A DNA stretch of 64,000 nucleotides from Hyaloraphidium curvatum (taxonomy: Eukaryota; Monoblepharomycota; Hyaloraphidiomycetes; Hyaloraphidiales; Hyaloraphidiaceae), in contig JAIVFI010000043.1 of the NCBI GenBank assembly GCA_025558095.1, positions 248,001 to 312,000 on the forward strand. The letters run 5' to 3'. The notes beneath the pieces were generated by a model that was given only the letters and a program-made list of their open reading frames with translations, was not told where the DNA came from and searched no databases. Below, in pieces: positions 24,301 to 34,900 of this stretch. The position numbers and the translations under genes are program-made. How positions within the stretch are numbered: position 1 is the first letter of the stretch; every line of letters begins with the position of its first letter.

Positions 24301-25852
24301 TTTTCGAAATCCCCATCTACCTGCTCTTGGCGGCCTACTTCAACGCCGTCTTCCCCACCGAGTTCGGCGTGCAGAAGCCGTGGCACTTCCCGATCACCGA
24401 CCCTATCAAATGGTGCATGGGCCGGAGCAAGAAGCGCTCGGCCGACCCGGAGGCCGGCATGGCGGCGCAAGGAACGGTTGCGAACAACGGCGAGCGCTCG
24501 CACCCGATCGAGCTGTACGACGGTCTGCCGATGCTGGCGCACGACCTGAGCGAAGCCGAGAAGGAGAACCCCGGCAACCCCGAGGAGGACGCCGACGTCA
24601 AGAACGAGCGCACGCGGGTCCTCACCAACCAGTACGACTCCAGCCGCACGCCGCTGCAGGTCGTGGGAATGCGCAAGGTGTATCCCGGGCGCAGCGGCAA
24701 AGGGCCGAAGCTTGCCGTGAAGGACATTACCTTCGCCGTCGAGGAGGGCGTCATCTTTGGCCTTTTGGGCCCCAACGGAGCCGGTGAGCTTCACCATTGG
24801 CGCGCGCAGTGGCACAGCTCACATCGCGACGAATCTTTAGGGAAAACGACGCTCATCAGCATTCTGACCGGGCTGTACCCCCCTACCGATGGCATGGCCA
24901 AGATTGCCGGTTACGACATCGCGACGGACATGGACCAGGTCTACTGCAACATTGGGATCTGCCCGCAGCACGACATTCTCTGGGACGACCTCACAATTGA
25001 GGAGCACTTGCTCTTCTACGCGCGGCTCAAGGGCGTTCCCGCCGCCGAGGAGAAAGAGGTAGTGAAGCAGAGCATGGAGGCCGTCAGCCTCCAGGACATG
25101 TCCTGGCGGCTGTCGAAGGGGCTCTCCGGCGGCGAAAAGCGGCGGCTCAGCATCGCGATTGCGCTCGTCGGCAAGCCCGCGGTTGTGTTCCTCGATGAGC
25201 CTACGGTGGGCGAGCTGGCCTCCTCTTTGGGGGCCTTCTTCTCACCTACTGGGGCCGCAGACTGGTTTGGATCCGGAGGTTCGCCGCTTGATTTGGTCCA
25301 TCATCAACGAAGCAAGGACGGGGAAGACGATCATTCTCACGACGCATTCGATGGTGCGTGGTGATTCACCGTCTTGGTCGCCTTTCCAGCCGCCTCACCG
25401 CGCGTTCCTTTGCGCAGGAGGAAGCCGAAGTGCTTTGCCAGCGTATCGGCATCACCGCCAAGGGCGCATTGCGGTGTTTGGGCTCGACTCTGCATCTCAA
25501 GAAGCTTTACGGCGCAGGGTTCAAGCTCCAGTTTGCCTGCAGCGAGGCCCGCATGCCCCAGATCTGCAACTTCATCGAATCCCTGCTTCCCCCGGGGTGG
25601 AACAAGGTCGATTCGTTCTCCACGACTGCCTCGTACGAGTTTGTTCCCCAGCCGGGCCTGATCGCCAAGCTGTTCGAGCGGGTCGAGGCCAGGAAGGAGG
25701 AGCTCGGCATCGACGACTGGGGCATCTCCCAAACGAGCTTAGAAGAAGTGTTCGTCGCCTTGGAACGTTTTTGCACTTCCGGCAGCTGTTGAGCCTCGGA
25801 CTGACGCGTTTTTCGTTTGCAGATCTCGGAGGACGATGCTGGCGCGGACTAG
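21351..25852 (+). CDS. ABC transporter, subfamily A-like half transporter (single NBD)
   Basis: This is a lipid/sterol-type ABC exporter with one membrane domain and one nucleotide-binding domain. A cytosolic Ala/Pro-rich N-terminus (start 21351 or 21297) precedes ARKSYQARALGRRT and the first membrane helix (ISLCPLIMVAISYALG). A large lumenal loop rich in N-glycosylation sites follows (22000-23400), then about five helices (23580-24360). NBD motifs are Walker A GPNGAG/KTT split by an intron (about 24785-24840), Q-loop ICPQHDILWDD, signature LSGGEKRRLSIAIAL, Walker B VVFLDEPTV followed by GLDP after an intron, and the H-loop TTHSM. About twelve introns are present. The last exon is probably ISEDDAGAD joined after SLEEVF, stop 25850-25852, but that junction is uncertain. 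ABCA genes are rare in Dikarya and common in chytrids. Confidence 0.88.
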
Positions 25853-26074
25853 GGGCTGTGCGGGGATCCAGCGGCAACAAAACCAGCTCATCATCTTGGA
25901 TATGTGCGATTCTATTGGAATTCGATTGGCAATCGGCCAGACTTGCCATGGGCAGCGTGGGTCAGACCTGTCAGGGTGTGATCGGAGTGGGTGGGAGAAA
26001 GGGTCGAGGTCGCTCTTGTCAGCGGGGTCCAGGGCCACATCCCCCGGCATTCCGCGTCTCCGCCGACCGCAAGC

Positions 26075-27682
26075 ATGATGAGGGCCGCATCGTTCCTCCG
26101 CGTGGCGGCTCCGGCGCGTTTCGCGGCCGTGGCGGCTCCCATGGCGTCGCTCCGTGCGGGGGCCGGGTCCCTGCCGCTCCGCGCGCCCGCCGGCGCTGCG
26201 GCGTCCCGGAGCGCGTCTTCGCTCCTCGGGCGGCCGGCGCGCATTGCTCCCGCCGCTCTCGGCCTGCAGCGGCGCGGGATGGCTGCGGAGGCGGCCGCCG
26301 CCGCGTTCGACATCTCAGGCGGCGAGCCCACGCTCACCGGCCTCGCCCTGCTGTTCCTGCTCTTCGCCATCGAGAAGATGACCCGCAAGGACCGCGCCGC
26401 CGCCGAAGAGAAGAAGGAAGCCGCCCCGGCCCCGGCCGCCAAGCCCGCCGCTGCCCCGCCGGCACAGGCAGAGTCTCCCACGCCGGCCGTGGTCCCGCTC
26501 ACCGCCGGGGACCTGCAAAAGCTGGACGCCAAGATCCAGCAGACGGCCAGGGACACCGCGGAAGACCTCGCGCAGCTGGCCGAGCAGAAGCGCGCCCAGC
26601 TCGCCGAGCGTGCCACGGAGCTCAAGCGCAAGGCCGACACCGACGCCGCCGCGGTCGTGGAGGCGCTCAAGGCCGCCGGCAAGGACGTCGACGAGCACGG
26701 ACGCAAGCTGCTCAAGGACGCCAAGGAGGCGGCCGGCTCGTTCGTCGCGAGCACCGGCGCCGCGGCCGACAAGGCGGTCGGTGCGGGCAAGGAAGCCGCC
26801 GGCAAGGCCAAGGTAGAGGGCGAGAAGCTGGCTGCAGCCGCGGCGGCGGCCATCCACACGGTGTCCGTCGAGGGCGACCGTCTGGCCAAGGAAGCCAAGG
26901 CCGCGGCCACGTCCGCCGCCGAGAAGCTGAGCAAGCAGGCCGAAGACGCCGCCGCCAAGAGCGCTGCCGCGGCCGCAGAAGCCCGCAAGAGCGCCGAGGC
27001 CGCCCTCGAGAAGGCCAAGGCCGACCTGCCCCACCCGGAGCACGACTTCCTGGAGCGCCTGGAAAAGGCCGCCGGCGCCCTTTCGGCCCTGAGGTTGGTT
27101 GTCGAGCGTGTTCACGTCTTGCTCATGCTGATCGGTTGCCGTATACAGCACCCAGATCGACCCTCTGCCCCACTTCTTCGCTTCCGCCGCCTGTTAGTTG
27201 CCGGGCTCGTCGCCGAAAGCCCGTTCTGTCGCTCACGTCACACCGCAGGCATCTCCGGAGGCCTGAACGCCCACTACGCCGGCAAGACGAGGGCCGGCCT
27301 CCTGCTCGGATCTGCGGGCGTCCTGTTCCTCGGCTCGGCTTCCCTCATCGGGTTCGGACCGGAGAAGAGCGTCAAGGAGATGACTCAGGGCTACGACCTC
27401 GGCACCGGTGGGTAGCCTTGCCGCTATCTTTCCTTCCATCCCATGCTGATGACTGTCTTTGGTAGCCGCCGCGGTGCTTCTCTGCGTCGCCACGCTCCCC
27501 AACATGTTCTCGAGCTCGGTGTTCACTCTGCTGACCGGTCTCGGCATCATTTCGCTGCCGGCCAACGCTGCCAAGAGGTGGGCTTCACTGATCCCGTTGC
27601 TGTCTGTCGCAAACTGATGTGCGCTTGTTCTAGCTACCAATGCCGCGGCGGCGAAGTCCACGAGCCCCGGTTCGTGGATTGA
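26075..27682 (+). CDS. Mitochondrial-targeted Ala/Lys-rich helical membrane protein, family not recognised
   Basis: The N-terminus (MMRAASFLRVAAPARF) is rich in Arg/Ala/Ser and lacks acids for 60 residues, a typical mitochondrial presequence. A possible membrane helix (LTGLALLFLLFAIEKM) is followed by about 230 residues of Ala/Lys/Glu heptad-like repeats (LDAKIQQTARDTAEDLAQ, AGKEAAGKAKVEGEKLA). These resemble LEA proteins or apolipoprotein-type amphipathic helices. After an intron (about 27095-27248) come two hydrophobic segments (AGLLLGSAGVLFLGSASLIG; AAAVLLCVATL through LLTGLGIISLPA). The final exon after an intron ending at about 27633 reads SYQCRGGEVHEPRFVD and stops at 27680-27682, inside a repeat unit. 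The FUN14 gene follows on the same strand, also with a presequence. No enzyme motif is seen; role in the inner membrane or matrix is inference only. Confidence 0.65.
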
Positions 27683-27750
27683 GAGCCGGAGGACTTGTAT
27701 CAACCGCGGCGACGACATCCACGAGCTCAACTCGTGGATTGAGAGCGGGA
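27643..27750 (+). repeat. Two-copy hairpin-forming direct repeat
   Basis: Units at 27643-27690 and 27704-27750 share CCGCGGCG at the start, then TCCACGAGC, and finally CGTGGATTGAGAGC, with a period of 61 nt. Each unit contains an inverted repeat: CCACGA/TCGTGG in the first, and a perfect CCACGAG/CTCGTGG with a 5-nt loop in the second. The stop codon of the upstream gene lies in the first unit. Confidence 0.7.
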
Positions 27751-27884
27751 ACATCTGCATCACTGCTTCGGTGTACTTTCCCAGTGCAATTGGAGGCTGC
27801 TAGGAAGAAACGCGAGGAATCGAAGAGTTTGAGCTTCCCAGGGTCCACCGATCGATCGAGTCCCCCGCAACCCGCATCACCACG

Positions 27885-28860
27885 ATGGCCGCGACGCGCA
27901 TCTCGATGATGATGCGCGTTCCGGCGGTTTCGGCTGCCCGCACGCTCTTCAGGCCGTCGACCATGCCGGTCCGCGCGGCCCGCGAGACGCGTCTCTTCGT
28001 CTCCCAGGCGGCTCCGCGTCTCCCTGCCGCGGCGCCTCAGTTCGCGCGCGCCGGCGCCCGCCGCTTCACCACCGGCACGGCCGGCTACTCGTCCTCGTTC
28101 TGGGGCAAGGGTGGCGTCATGCTCGCGGGCGGCCTGTCGGTGTTCGGGGCCCAGGCGCTCATGAACCGGAGCGAGAAGAGCCCTCTCGGCCTCGCCGTGG
28201 TCGAGTGCGAGGCGGCTCCCGCTGCCGACGTCGATCAGCTCTTTGGCAGTAAGACCTGCCGAAGGAACGTGTTTTGGTCGCCGCTGACGGCGCTTCAGAG
28301 CAACCTTCGGCGACCGAAGGGCTGACAACTGTGCTCACGGTGCGTAATCAGCTTCCGCACCCTCGACGTGCTTCGTAGCTCACTGTGTGTTAGCTGGGAG
28401 GCTTCCTCGGATTCAGCACGGGCTACTTCTTCAAGAAGATCGGGAAGGTGCGAGAAGATCACTCTGCTGTCACGGAGCCTGAGCCCAAAATCCCCTCCTG
28501 AAGGTCGTATTGTTCTTCATTGGAGGTGCTTTCGTCTTCCTCCAATACCTTGTGCACAAGGAATTCATCAGAATCAATTGGTTTGTGGGATCCGGGGCTA
28601 TGATTCCTCAGCTCTGACGGATGTTGCAGGGATGCGGTGGGCGCGGGCTTCAACAAAAGGCTGGACCGCGACGCGGACGGCAAGGTCTCGGTCAGGGATG
28701 CCGGAACCGTGTTCGGATCGCTCATCAGGTGGCTTACGCACCGCGTGCCGTTCGCGGCTGGCTTCACGGTGAGGCGGGCGGGCCTGGTTGTGGAGCTGCC
28801 TCTCATCAAGGACTGTACCTCTTTCAGGCCGGATTCTACCTCGGCTTCCGCGCTGGCTAA
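27885..28860 (+). CDS. FUN14 domain mitochondrial membrane protein
   Basis: FUN14 proteins are small mitochondrial outer-membrane proteins; animal FUNDC1 is a mitophagy receptor. The N-terminus ([20 protein letters not shown]) is Arg/Ala/Ser-rich like a presequence, followed by a hydrophobic patch ([17 protein letters not shown]). Five introns are short and in frame. A small exon ([14 protein letters not shown], about 28307-28342) joins [18 protein letters not shown], the family's glycine-rich helix and KKxGK motif. Next are [20 protein letters not shown] and FIRINW, then [20 protein letters not shown]. The last exon ([10 protein letters not shown]) ends at 28860. No N-terminal LIR motif (YxxL) is visible. 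The long basic N-terminus suggests internal mitochondrial targeting rather than simple outer-membrane insertion. Exon 1 is about 366 nt. Confidence 0.82.
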
Positions 28861-29000
28861 AGAAGCTAGTTCCCATGCTCCTGTGTAAGGGCAAACGCGA
28901 CCGGATCGGACGGATCAGACGGGGAGGGAACAGCAGACACAGCGTGATGATCGGACCGGCTTCGGGCCGACACGAACACGATTCCGGCTTAGCTGCAGAC

Positions 29001-30445
29001 ATGAAGCAGGCGGTCCGTCCACTCAATCGTCTCATCTGGAGACCCGCGGCATCGCCGGCGGCCCTCAATGGTCGCCACGGCGCTGCGCGCGCGTTCTCGG
29101 CGACCCGACCGACGCTCCGGACCGACGACCTTTCTGGAATCCTGGTTGTCAGCATTGACCAGGCGGTTGCCGCGCCTTACTGCGCCATGAGGCTGGCAGA
29201 CATGGGTGCCCGCGTCATCAAGGTCGAGCGGCCGGACGGGGACTTTGCCCGGAAGTACGACAAGTTCGTCAAGGACCAGAGCGCCTGTACGTTCTCTTTC
29301 CCGCGCCGGTGATGGAAGGCAACATTGATGTTCATTGCCATCTTCTCTATGTCGGCGTCTTGCTCGCCTTGCCGTTGGATTCCTGGGTGCCGTCTCCCAG
29401 ACTTTCTCTGGCTCAACCGCGGGAAGGAGTCGATCGCGCTGGACTTCAAGAACCCTGACGACATGGCGGTCTTGAAAAACATGATCTCCAAAGCCGACGT
29501 CTTCATCCAAAACCTGGCCCCGGGCGCAACCAAACGGATGGGCTTGGGCTCGGCCGAGCTCCGGAAGCAGTTCCCGAGGCTCATAACCTGCGACATCTCG
29601 GGCTACGGGGAAGACGGCCCGTACCGCGATTTGAAGGCGTACGACATGCTGATCCAGGCGGAAACGGGTCTGGCGACCATCACGGTGGGCACCACCACAG
29701 ACTGGCTTCGACGACTGGCTCTGACACGAGGTTGCAGGGAGCGCCGGAGGGTGGCCCTGCCCGCGCCGGAATCTCGATCTGCGACATCAGCGCCGGAGTG
29801 ACGTCGCTCACTGCAATCTTGCAAGCCCTTTACGCCCGCGACGTGCGCACGGGCAAAGGGCGCGGGATCGAAGTCAGCCTGTTCCACTCGCTGGCGGACT
29901 GGATGAATGCTCCCTACCTCCAGTACGCTTACGGCGGGTACACGCCCGCGCGTGCCGGGCTCCACCACCCGACCATCGCGCCCTACGGCTCGTACGCCTG
30001 CGGCGACGGGAAGTCGGTGCTGATCGCGGTGCAGAACGAGCGCGAATGGGTGTCTCTGTGTTCGAATGTGTTCAAGCGACCGGAAATGGCGATAGACGAG
30101 CGGTTCAAGTCGATGGTCAACCGCGTTGCCAACCGGCCTGCGCTGGACGAGATCATCCTCGAGATCATGGCCTGGTTCCCGCGCGAGCACTGGTGCGCGG
30201 AGCTGGAGAAGGCCAAGATCGCTTATGGCCGTCTATCGTCGATGGAGGACTTGAAGAACCATCCGCAGGCGAAGTTCATGACCGTCAAGTCGACCGAGGG
30301 CAACGTGGAGGTCAAGATGATGACGCCCGGCGCCCTGCTCAAGGGCATCACTGAGGATGGCGCGGATGGGAAAGAGGTGTTGGACTTTGGGCCCGTTCCG
30401 GCGCTTAACGAGCACGGGGCCAAGATCAGGTCGGAGTTCTCGTAG
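29001..30445 (+). CDS. Family III CoA-transferase (CaiB/BaiF; SUGCT-like), mitochondrial
   Basis: This enzyme class moves CoA between carboxylic acids. The start at 29001 ([18 protein letters not shown]) gives a basic presequence of about 35 residues before [20 protein letters not shown] and [18 protein letters not shown], the family's N-terminal CoA-binding part. Introns at about 29289-29398 and 29690-29737 join [17 protein letters not shown] and [13 protein letters not shown]. The Asp of CDISAG aligns with the catalytic aspartate that forms the glutamyl/aspartyl-CoA anhydride. The remaining exon covers [19 protein letters not shown] and [17 protein letters not shown]-like dimer/substrate parts, ending at 30445. 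In animals the closest type is succinyl-CoA:glutarate CoA-transferase; many bacterial members have other acids, so the substrate is not assignable. No other gene of the same pathway is adjacent. Confidence 0.85.
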
Positions 30446-30880
30446 ACGGAGACCGTGTATGTCGTGGAATCAGGTGTTCTTTGATTCCAAGACACACCAC
30501 CTTGCGGCCCCCCACTGGGCGTGCAGACTCGGCATTATGTGCTCCATTGCTGAGTCGCACGCGTTCTTTCGTTTGGCGGAGCTTTTGCATGGCCCGGGAT
30601 CGAAAGTTCCCCGAAGCACAGCCTCGCGGTTCATCCACGGGCGAACAGTCCAGGCGTCGGGGCTTGTGGCCGGTCGGCCATTCCGTGCGATCAACCGTGA
30701 TTAGGCCGGTCCGCGACGGGTTGAACCTTGAATTACGTCCCCGCTCGACGTCATCCGGCCTCGCAGCCTCGGGCGGGTTTTTCGTTTTGGGGGCCCAGCG
30801 CCGCAGCAGACCAAGGGCACGGAAGCGCGTTTCGGCGCCCTCGTTTCGGCGCCCCCGAATCCCAATCAGCGACCGGAGCG
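30446..30880. promoter_or_regulatory. Intergenic region upstream of the H+-ATPase
   Basis: These 435 bp lie between the CoA-transferase stop and the ATPase ATG, on the same strand. Short frames on both strands have no conserved motif. A direct duplication of TTTCGGCGCCC (about 30829-30853) lies 30-50 bp before the ATG. I recognise no TATA box. Confidence 0.35.
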
Positions 30881-33800
30881 ATGAGCGCCGCCGCGTCCGC
30901 CGGGGCCGAAGTGGCCGTGGCGATGCCCGAACCGGCCGAGGCGCTCCAGATGACCGTCACGGCTGCCACCCTCGGCCGCAAGGATCCCTCAACCAGTACC
31001 ATAGCTCGCGTGCCCGAGGTCTTCGTCTCGCCGTCGATGCCCGCGCAGCCCAACACAGGCGACCCTGACGGAGCCGAAGAGACCGAGTTCGACAAGGAGG
31101 TGTGTTCGTTCCGCGGAGCTTCGGGAAGGGGATCCTCAATCCGTGTCCCCAGTTCGCGAAGCTGGACGAGGAGGAAAAGAAGCTCCTGAACACGGACCCA
31201 CGGATGGGCTTGTCATCTGTCGAGGCGCAGAGGAGGTTGCAGGTCTTCGGGCCGAACGAGCTCCCCGAGAAGAAGGTCGGCCGTGGCAGAAGCCGCCCGA
31301 TCCTGATCCCCCGTTCACCTTTACCGTTCCTGGGACAGATTCCCAAGTGGCGCCGCCTCCTATCGTACTTCATCGGCCCCCTCGCTTATCTTATCGAGGT
31401 TTGGCGCCGGGTCTGCGCGCCGTGGACCCGGATTGACATCGCCTGTCACCCGCCAGATTGCCGTTGTGCTGTCGGGCATTCTGCAGGACTGGGTCGACTT
31501 CGCTATCATTCTTTTCCTTCTCTTCGTCAAGTGGGCTCCTCGCGTGTCCAACCAGCGACGCGGAAGCTGACCACGTTCCTGGATCAGCGCCGCGATCGGC
31601 TACTTTGAGGAAGGCAAGGCCGAGTCCGCGCTCGACGCCCTCAAGAAGACGATTTCCAGCAAGTCGAAGGTCGTTCGGGACGGCAAGCAGATTGACGTGG
31701 ATGCCAACGAGCTGGTGCCGGGGGATGTCATCGTCGTCCGGATCGGCGACATTGTCCCGGCGGTCGGTGCCCTTACACCCTCGGTTCGAGTCGCTTCTCA
31801 TGTCATCCTGCCCCATTGCAGGACTGCGAGCTGCTCGGCATCGGCGCGAACGGCGAGCCCGTCAAGGAGGGCCTGCTGATTGACGAAGCTGCCCTTACCG
31901 GCGAGAGTCTGCCCAGCGAGAAGCACAAGGGGACCATCGCGTACTCCTCGTCCGTCTGCAAGCAGGGTCAGGTACGGCTCCTGGGTCACTTTCCGATCAG
32001 CTGCCGCTAACTCGTTTTCAGATGCTGTGCCTCGTCACAAAGACCGGAGCAAACACTTTCATCGGCCGGGCGGCGAAGCTAATCGCCGGCGTTGATCAAA
32101 TCGGAGAGTTTCAGAGGATTGTCACCACAATCGGCAACTTCCTGATCGGGGCCACGATCTTGCTGGCGACTATTTTGCTGATCGTGGAGCTCGCGGCGGA
32201 CAAGGCGCTCCTGATCCCGACTCTCCAGCTGGTTCTTGTTATCGTTATTGCAGCCGTGGGTGTTCTTCCACGTTATTCTGGAATTCGGCTCACAGAAGGT
32301 CATTCAGATTCCTGTCGGTCTTCCCACCGTGCTTTCCGTGACCCTGGCCGTTGGCGCCAGCCATTTGGCCGAGAAGAAGGTCGTCATCAAGCAGCTTCCG
32401 TCAATTGAAGAGCTTGCGAGCGTCGACATCCTGTGCTCGGACAAGACCGGCACCATCACGCTGAACAAGCTGACGGTCGACGAGCCGTGGCTCGTTCCGC
32501 CTCACACCGAGGAGGAGCTTATGCTCACGGCATACTTGTGCAGCGAAGTGGGAACACAGGATGCTATCGAGAAGGCCGTGGAGACGTTTGCGGTGGACAG
32601 GGTTCCTGCGCTGAAGAGCCGCCCCGAAGGCCAAACCGGTGTGCCTGGATTCAAGCAGCTGTCCTTTATTCCATTCAACCCTAAGACCAAGCAAGTTCCC
32701 CAACGCATCATTGTTTGCGGGAGCTAATGACGTGCCTAGGTACACCACCGCGGAAATCAAGGAGGAGGCTTCGGGCAAGACCTTCATCGCCGTCAAGGGT
32801 GCACCGCCGAATGTGATCAAGCTGGCCGGCGACCGTGCCGATGCGACTGCAGCCGTCGATGCCCTGGCCGCGCGCGGTCTCCGGGCGCTTGCAGTTGCTC
32901 GCTCCGATGACGGCGGCAAGAGCTACCAGCTGCTCGGGCTGATTTCGTTGCTCGACCCTCCGCGCGAAGATTCGGGACAGACCATCAAGGAGTGCCAGAA
33001 CCTTGGCGTGAACGTCAAGATGATCACTGGAGACCAGCAGATCATTGCCAAGGAGGTCGCAAAGCGGCTGGGCATGCACACCAACATCCTCGAGGCCGAC
33101 GTTCTGGACGAAGGAGACATCGCCGGTGAGTGAAGCATCGCTGTTCGCTATGGCATGCCTAAGTGTGTGTGTGTGTGCCAGATATGAAGCTCTACCGGAA
33201 GGTGGTGAAGGCTGACGGTTTCGCTCATGGTAAGCCCGTGCCAGGCTGGTGGACGACGACAGCTGACATGGGGTCTTAAAGTGATTCCCGAGCACAAGTA
33301 CAAGGTAGTCGCAGTTCTTCAAACGGGAGGGCACGTTGTTGCCATGGTACGTGTGCTTGTCGTGCTGTCGGTTGCGTGCCTGACCGATGTGTATTGCAGA
33401 CCGGCGATGGTGTCAACGACGCTCCCGCCCTCAAGAAGGCCAACATCGGCTTTGCTGTCGAAGGCTGCACCGAAGCTGCCCGTTCGGCTGCTCCTGTCGT
33501 CCTCCTTCACCCTGGGCTGTCGACCATCGTGGACGGTATCAAAATGGCGAGGCAGATCTTCCAGCGCATGCGATCCTACGCTCGTGAGTGTGTTTGCTAT
33601 GTCTTGGCTTGTAGTCTCTGAAGCGCCGTGGTCCGCAGTCTACCGTATCGCAGCATCGGTTCACATTCTCGTCTTCCTATTCATTTCCATCCTGGCTCTG
33701 GACTTTTCCATCCCCAGCTTGCTGGTCATCATTCTCGCTGTGCTCAACGATGCCGCGACGCTCGGGATTGCTTATGACAACACGTTGGTGGTGCGGCCAT

Positions 33801-34725
33801 ATCGCGTGTTGCCTGAACTAACCGGGCTCTCCCGCAGCACAATTTCGCCCCTTCCTGACAAGTGGCGCATTGGACAGCTATTTACTATGTCGTCAGCGAT
33901 CTCGGCCTACCTCGTCGTGACGAGCTTTGCCTTCTTTTTCGTGGCCCGCGGACCTTTGGGGCTCGGACAGACCGACGGGCGGCTGGGCACCGCAATGTGG
34001 CTCCAGATTTCCACCATCGAGCACTTCCTTTGCATGTCGACGCGCCTGCCCGGATGGATGTGGGAACTGAGGCCCTCTTTGATCTTCGTCGTGACCGTCT
34101 TTATCACGCTGCTGATCCCCTTCTTCATGAGGCAAGCCTCGTTCGCTTGGCACCGATCCGCTGATTCTGACCATTCTTCTATTCTAGTGTGTTCGGCACT
34201 CCTTCGATCACCCCCGCAATGTGAGGCAATCTTCGGCTTTGGTAATTCGAGTGCCTGACGTGGATTTCCTGTCGCAGCGGCTGGGGCTGGTCCTTCGGTA
34301 TCACTGGCTACTGTCTCGCTCTCCTGCTCGGAGTCGACGCCATTAAGGTCTACCTCTACCGCATTTGGCACCTTGAGCTCATTGCCAAGATCGCTCCTTT
34401 GCCCAAGAACCGCCAGCGCCTGGCGGAGCGCAGGGCTGCCATTGAGCAGCAGGCTCGTCTGGACAAAAACGTTCAGAAGGTTCGGAACGTCGTGCAGCAG
34501 GAGAAGGTCCTCCTTGCGCTCCGTCCCACGACGCCCAAGCCCGGCGTGGCTTCGGTCGCTGCGGCATCTGCCCCAGCGCAGGACAAAGCTGCTCCGGTAA
34601 CCCTGGGTGCCACTGAAGCTCCCGTGACCTTGGCAGCCCCTGACGCTGCCAACGCGGTGGATCAGGTGGTTGCGGCGGCAACGGAGCCCGCTCCGACCTT
34701 GCCCGAGATCGAGGTCGCCAAGTAG
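30881..34725 (+). CDS. Plasma-membrane-type P3A proton-translocating ATPase (PMA1-like)
   Basis: This is an electrogenic H+ pump that energises the plasma membrane. About thirteen introns split it into small exons, some under 50 nt (for example 33181-33228). Domain order: N-terminal tail; helices 1-2 ([36 protein letters not shown]); actuator loop [10 protein letters not shown]; helix 4 [17 protein letters not shown]; phosphorylation site CSDKTGTIT (about 32440); hinge LLDPPREDS and [22 protein letters not shown]; helices 5-6 with [14 protein letters not shown]. The segment after AARSAA reads PVV where most P3A pumps have DIV, a notable change. The C-terminal tail (34380-34725) is Ala/Pro/Val-rich with two APVTL repeats and does not look like the classical yeast autoinhibitory tail. 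Location near the membrane trafficking gene content is coincidental. Confidence 0.92.
33159..33178 (+). repeat. (GT)n microsatellite in an ATPase intron
   Basis: A pure run of about eight GT dinucleotides lies just before the acceptor (GCCAG at about 33176-33180) of an intron of the H+-ATPase gene. It takes the place of a pyrimidine tract. Length variation here would be expected between strains. Confidence 0.7.
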
Positions 34726-34900
34726 CCTTCAACTACGCCATAGAAACGTCTTTCGTCTTGTCATTATGAAAGCAAGTATAATTGCACTCGCCAGCATTTG
34801 CCAAACCTGCGTGCTGTGTGCGAAGTGAGTACTAGTAGGCGACGCCCTCTTTTGGGAGCGTCGGCGCCGGCCAAAGCGAACCGTATCGTCTCCCAGCACA

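Noticed and set aside
25159-27465. Long plus-strand ORF of 768 codons across the ABCA end and the next gene
   Set aside because: It overlaps two genes in the wrong frame and is Arg/Gly-rich throughout.
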